Shown: positions 5,531-6,558 of the stretch, one piece after another
Layout of the letters: the number at the start of each line of letters is the position of its first letter
How positions within the stretch are numbered: the first letter of the stretch is position 1
Assembly: GCA_028684915.1 (NCBI GenBank)
Contig: JAQUEZ010000315.1
Coordinates: forward strand, 1 to 6,558
DNA: 6,558 nucleotides
Direction: 5' to 3'
DNA from: Desulfobulbus sp.
GTDB lineage: Bacteria; Desulfobacterota; Desulfobulbia; Desulfobulbales; Desulfobulbaceae
Position numbers and translations under genes: made by a program
Notes under the pieces: model-generated
What the model was told of the DNA's origin: nothing
What the model saw: only the letters and a program-made list of their open reading frames with translations
Database searches by the model: none

Positions 5531-5580
5531 ATTTTATTATTGAACTTAATCACTGTACAGAATGAATTTTTTTTATGCAA
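5531..5580 (-). promoter_or_regulatory. Possible promoters of the leftward operon
   Basis: Two overlapping choices read left. One is TTGCAT (5575-5580) and TACAGT (5552-5557) with a 17-bp spacer. The other is TGTACA (5554-5559) and TAAAAT (5531-5536), also with 17 bp, giving an almost leaderless mRNA. T8 (5567-5574) and T7 (5582-5588) tracts make the DNA probably curved. All boxes are only partial matches. Confidence 0.35.
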
Positions 5581-5663
5581 GTTTTTTTATAAAACTTCGG
5601 ATTTATGTCGCTTTCTGGAGCATCTTTTTGTGACAGAAAGCGATTTTTAATCGCAATTTGTCA
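5579..5663. repeat. Overlapping, mutually exclusive hairpins
   Basis: AAGTTTT (5579-5585)/AAAACTT (5591-5597) comes first. TCGCTTTCTG (5608-5617) is then perfectly complementary to CAGAAAGCGA (5634-5643). Its right arm overlaps GCGATT (5640-5645)/AATCGC (5649-5654), itself framed by TGACA (5631-5635)/TGTCA (5659-5663). Only one of the last two can form fully at a time, an attenuator-like arrangement. It sits just before the rightward promoter at 5664. Confidence 0.55.
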
Positions 5664-5692
5664 TTGACTTCGGCACAGCCGCTCGCTAAAAA
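5664..5692 (+). promoter_or_regulatory. Probable sigma70-type promoter reading right
   Basis: TTGACT (5664-5669; five of six) and TAAAAA (5687-5692; four of six) are exactly 17 bp apart. Transcription would start near 5699 and enter the hairpin-rich stretch, then the recombinase gene at 6073. A short CGGC-aca-GCCG dyad (5671-5681) lies in the spacer and could hold a regulator. Confidence 0.5.
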
Positions 5693-5698
5693 GAAAGC

Positions 5699-5990
5699 AT
5701 ATACAAGTCACCTGGAAGGCACATATGAAATATGTCTTTCGGTGGCTTTATCGGCCACGCGAATACTTTTAATGGAAAAAGTACGTGGATACCCTCCAAG
5801 GTACGTTTAATCACGACTTGGAGAGACTCGTGAGGATGTGGTTCACGGGCTGTTTGTGCGGGGCTATATGAACCGCAATAAAGATGGAGTGGCAGGCTCC
5901 GATTTGAACAATCTGCATTGAAAATTGTCCGGTTGCAGAGTGGATGTTGCACTAGCCCAGGCTGTTTTCCAGAGTTCGACACCTCTGTAA
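5699..5990 (+). ncRNA. Candidate structured RNA or long leader before the recombinase gene
   Basis: There is no credible gene over about 290 bp, but nearly every segment can pair. ACATAT-gaa-ATATGT (5721-5735); GTGGC/GCCAC (5742-5746/5754-5758); TACTTTT/AAAAGTA (5764-5770/5777-5783); TACC/GGTA (5790-5793/5800-5803); TCACGA/TCGTGA (5811-5816/5828-5833); TGTGGTTCA/TGAACCGCA with one G-T pair (5837-5845/5869-5877); GGAG/CTCC (5886-5889/5897-5900); ACAAT/ATTGT (5908-5912/5924-5928); CAGAG/CTCTG (5970-5974/5983-5987). The loops of the fourth and fifth hairpins are complementary, and the eighth has a loop that pairs downstream. An A9 run (5989-5997) follows and there is no T-run terminator, so it would be a leader of the recombinase mRNA rather than a separate RNA, unless processed. 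No known RNA family was recognised. A folded DNA site (transfer origin, attachment site) is the alternative. Confidence 0.45.
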
Positions 5991-6072
5991 AAAAAAATCA
6001 CGGAGTTCAAGGCACCAACCCGTCCGGGGGAGAAAATAAATACCGGAATGAAAAAAGGATAATTGGCGAAAA
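5991..6072 (+). other. Spacer before the recombinase gene
   Basis: After an A9 run the stretch is purine-rich near the gene. AAGGA at 6055-6059 lies 13 bases before the ATG at 6073, a little far for a good ribosome binding site. In the other frame a four-codon ORF (ATG at 6048, TAA at 6060) covers it, probably by chance. Confidence 0.35.
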
Positions 6073-6558
6073 ATGCGCGGTTCTGTTGCTCACCAGGTAC
6101 ATCTGGTTTTTGAGACAGTTAAAGAGTTTGGCACCTCCAAGCATGAGGCCAAGGCGGAAATTCGTGCCGAGGGGGCCAGAACATGGCATGAGATCGGAAA
6201 GCAAATGGGCGTGAAGTCTTACGCCACCTTGGATGCGTACCGCGATGTTGCCAAAGATTGTCTCCGTTACGCCAAGGAAGAGTTGGGCGTGAAAGACATC
6301 GAAAAGCTCTCCGGCGCGGAGATGAAGGCATTTTTGGAGTCGAAGATAGAGGATGGCGTCGCGCACGCCACGCTGAGCAAATACTCGGCGGCTCTGGAAA
6401 AGTTGGAAGTCGCGTTGAACCGTTATGCGGTGCAGCATGGCACGGGTCGAGAATACAGTTTCTCGCAGGCGATCTCTGAGGCCAGGGCGACCGGAAAAGA
6501 GTTAGATCGGTTTGAGGGCAGCCGGGCGTATTCCGCACCGCGCGAACTGGTTGAGGCG
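6073..6558 (+). CDS. Probable tyrosine recombinase/integrase, N-terminal part (3' end off the window)
   Basis: The frame is open from the ATG at 6073 to the right edge (162 residues); an in-frame stop at 6049 limits upstream starts. The N-terminus (MRGSVAHQVHLVFETVKEFG, then SKHEAKAEIRAEGARTWHEI at about 22-41) is followed by an all-helical part with VKDIEKLSGAEMKAFLESKI (73-92) and ATLSKYSAALEKLEVALNRY (99-118). This resembles the SAM-like core-binding domain of phage-type integrases found on plasmids and genomic islands, where a run of helices precedes the catalytic domain. The catalytic R-H-R-Y residues would lie beyond the window, so the call rests on the N-terminus alone. It would act in integration, excision or multimer resolution of the element, with its site probably near its own gene. 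A non-enzymatic DNA-binding protein is the alternative. Confidence 0.6.
   Translation, partial: MRGSVAHQVHLVFETVKEFGTSKHEAKAEIRAEGARTWHEIGKQMGVKSYATLDAYRDVAKDCLRYAKEELGVKDIEKLSGAEMKAFLESKIEDGVAHATLSKYSAALEKLEVALNRYAVQHGTGREYSFSQAISEARATGKELDRFEGSRAYSAPRELVEA

Noticed and set aside
5552..5560. CTGTACAG palindrome as a LexA/SOS box
   Set aside because: A LexA box needs CTG and CAG separated by about ten bases; here the halves touch.
5794..5892. Faint likeness to the P7/P8 core of a group I intron (GAGACTC ... 9-bp hairpin ... GGAGT)
   Set aside because: The conserved P, Q, R and S element sequences do not match well, and no exon or intron ends can be placed.
5686..5982. Leftward 98-codon open frame over the structured stretch
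   Set aside because: The composition is unlike a protein, there is no ribosome binding site, and the DNA is better explained by hairpins.
5970..5987. T-arm-like hairpin with TTCGA in the loop, suggesting a tRNA or tmRNA end
   Set aside because: The loop has eight bases, and no acceptor, D or anticodon arm or CCA end fits around it.
6048..6062. Four-codon leader ORF before the recombinase
   Set aside because: It is too short to support and lacks control features; probably chance.

Overview
The window reads as a piece of a bacterial plasmid or plasmid-like integrative element. It holds an iteron origin with its initiator gene, an IHF-like/primase-like pair, a toxin-antitoxin module, an unrecognised three-gene operon, two long non-coding stretches rich in inverted repeats, and the start of a probable tyrosine recombinase. 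Base composition is moderate, with AT-rich patches at 1060-1350 and 5510-5660. The protein families (plasmid RepA of the PF04796 type, DUF3991/TOPRIM, DUF1778-GNAT) point to a proteobacterium in the broad sense, including the former Deltaproteobacteria. Nothing here fixes the species.

Layout. 1-817 (-) is the N-terminal 272 residues of a RepA-type initiator whose 3' end lies off the left edge. 818-1349 is the origin region: an operator-like dyad before repA, five 18-bp iterons spaced 22/33/22/22 bp, then AT-rich DNA with several dyads. 1350-2573 (-) is a tightly packed pair: a DUF3991/TOPRIM primase-like protein preceded by an IHF/HU-type protein. Divergent from it, 2635-3419 (+) is a DUF1778 antitoxin/GNAT toxin pair (TacA-TacT type) with overlapping genes. 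A perfect dyad fills the spacer of its promoter.

3420-3873 has no convincing gene but is full of inverted repeats. They include a near-ideal H-type pseudoknot (3614-3649) and a 17-bp perfect inverted repeat with self-palindromic arms (3546-3597). An origin of transfer or a second origin are possibilities. 3874-5512 (-) is a three-gene operon with overlapping reading frames. The first product ends in a helix-turn-helix-like domain reminiscent of oriT-binding accessory proteins. The other two, one coiled-coil rich and one small and charged, I do not recognise.

5513-6072 is a second non-coding stretch. A good sigma70-like promoter (5664-5692) points right into about 290 bp of consecutive hairpins, with a possible kissing-loop pair and a pseudoknot-like alternative pairing, ending before a probable tyrosine recombinase gene (6073 onward, cut by the right edge). 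This long leader, or independent RNA, is the best candidate here for something undescribed.

As a whole, repA plus iterons, IHF-like protein and primase-like protein would serve replication, and the TA pair would serve maintenance. The operon, structured DNA and recombinase may serve transfer or integration, but that last part is inference.
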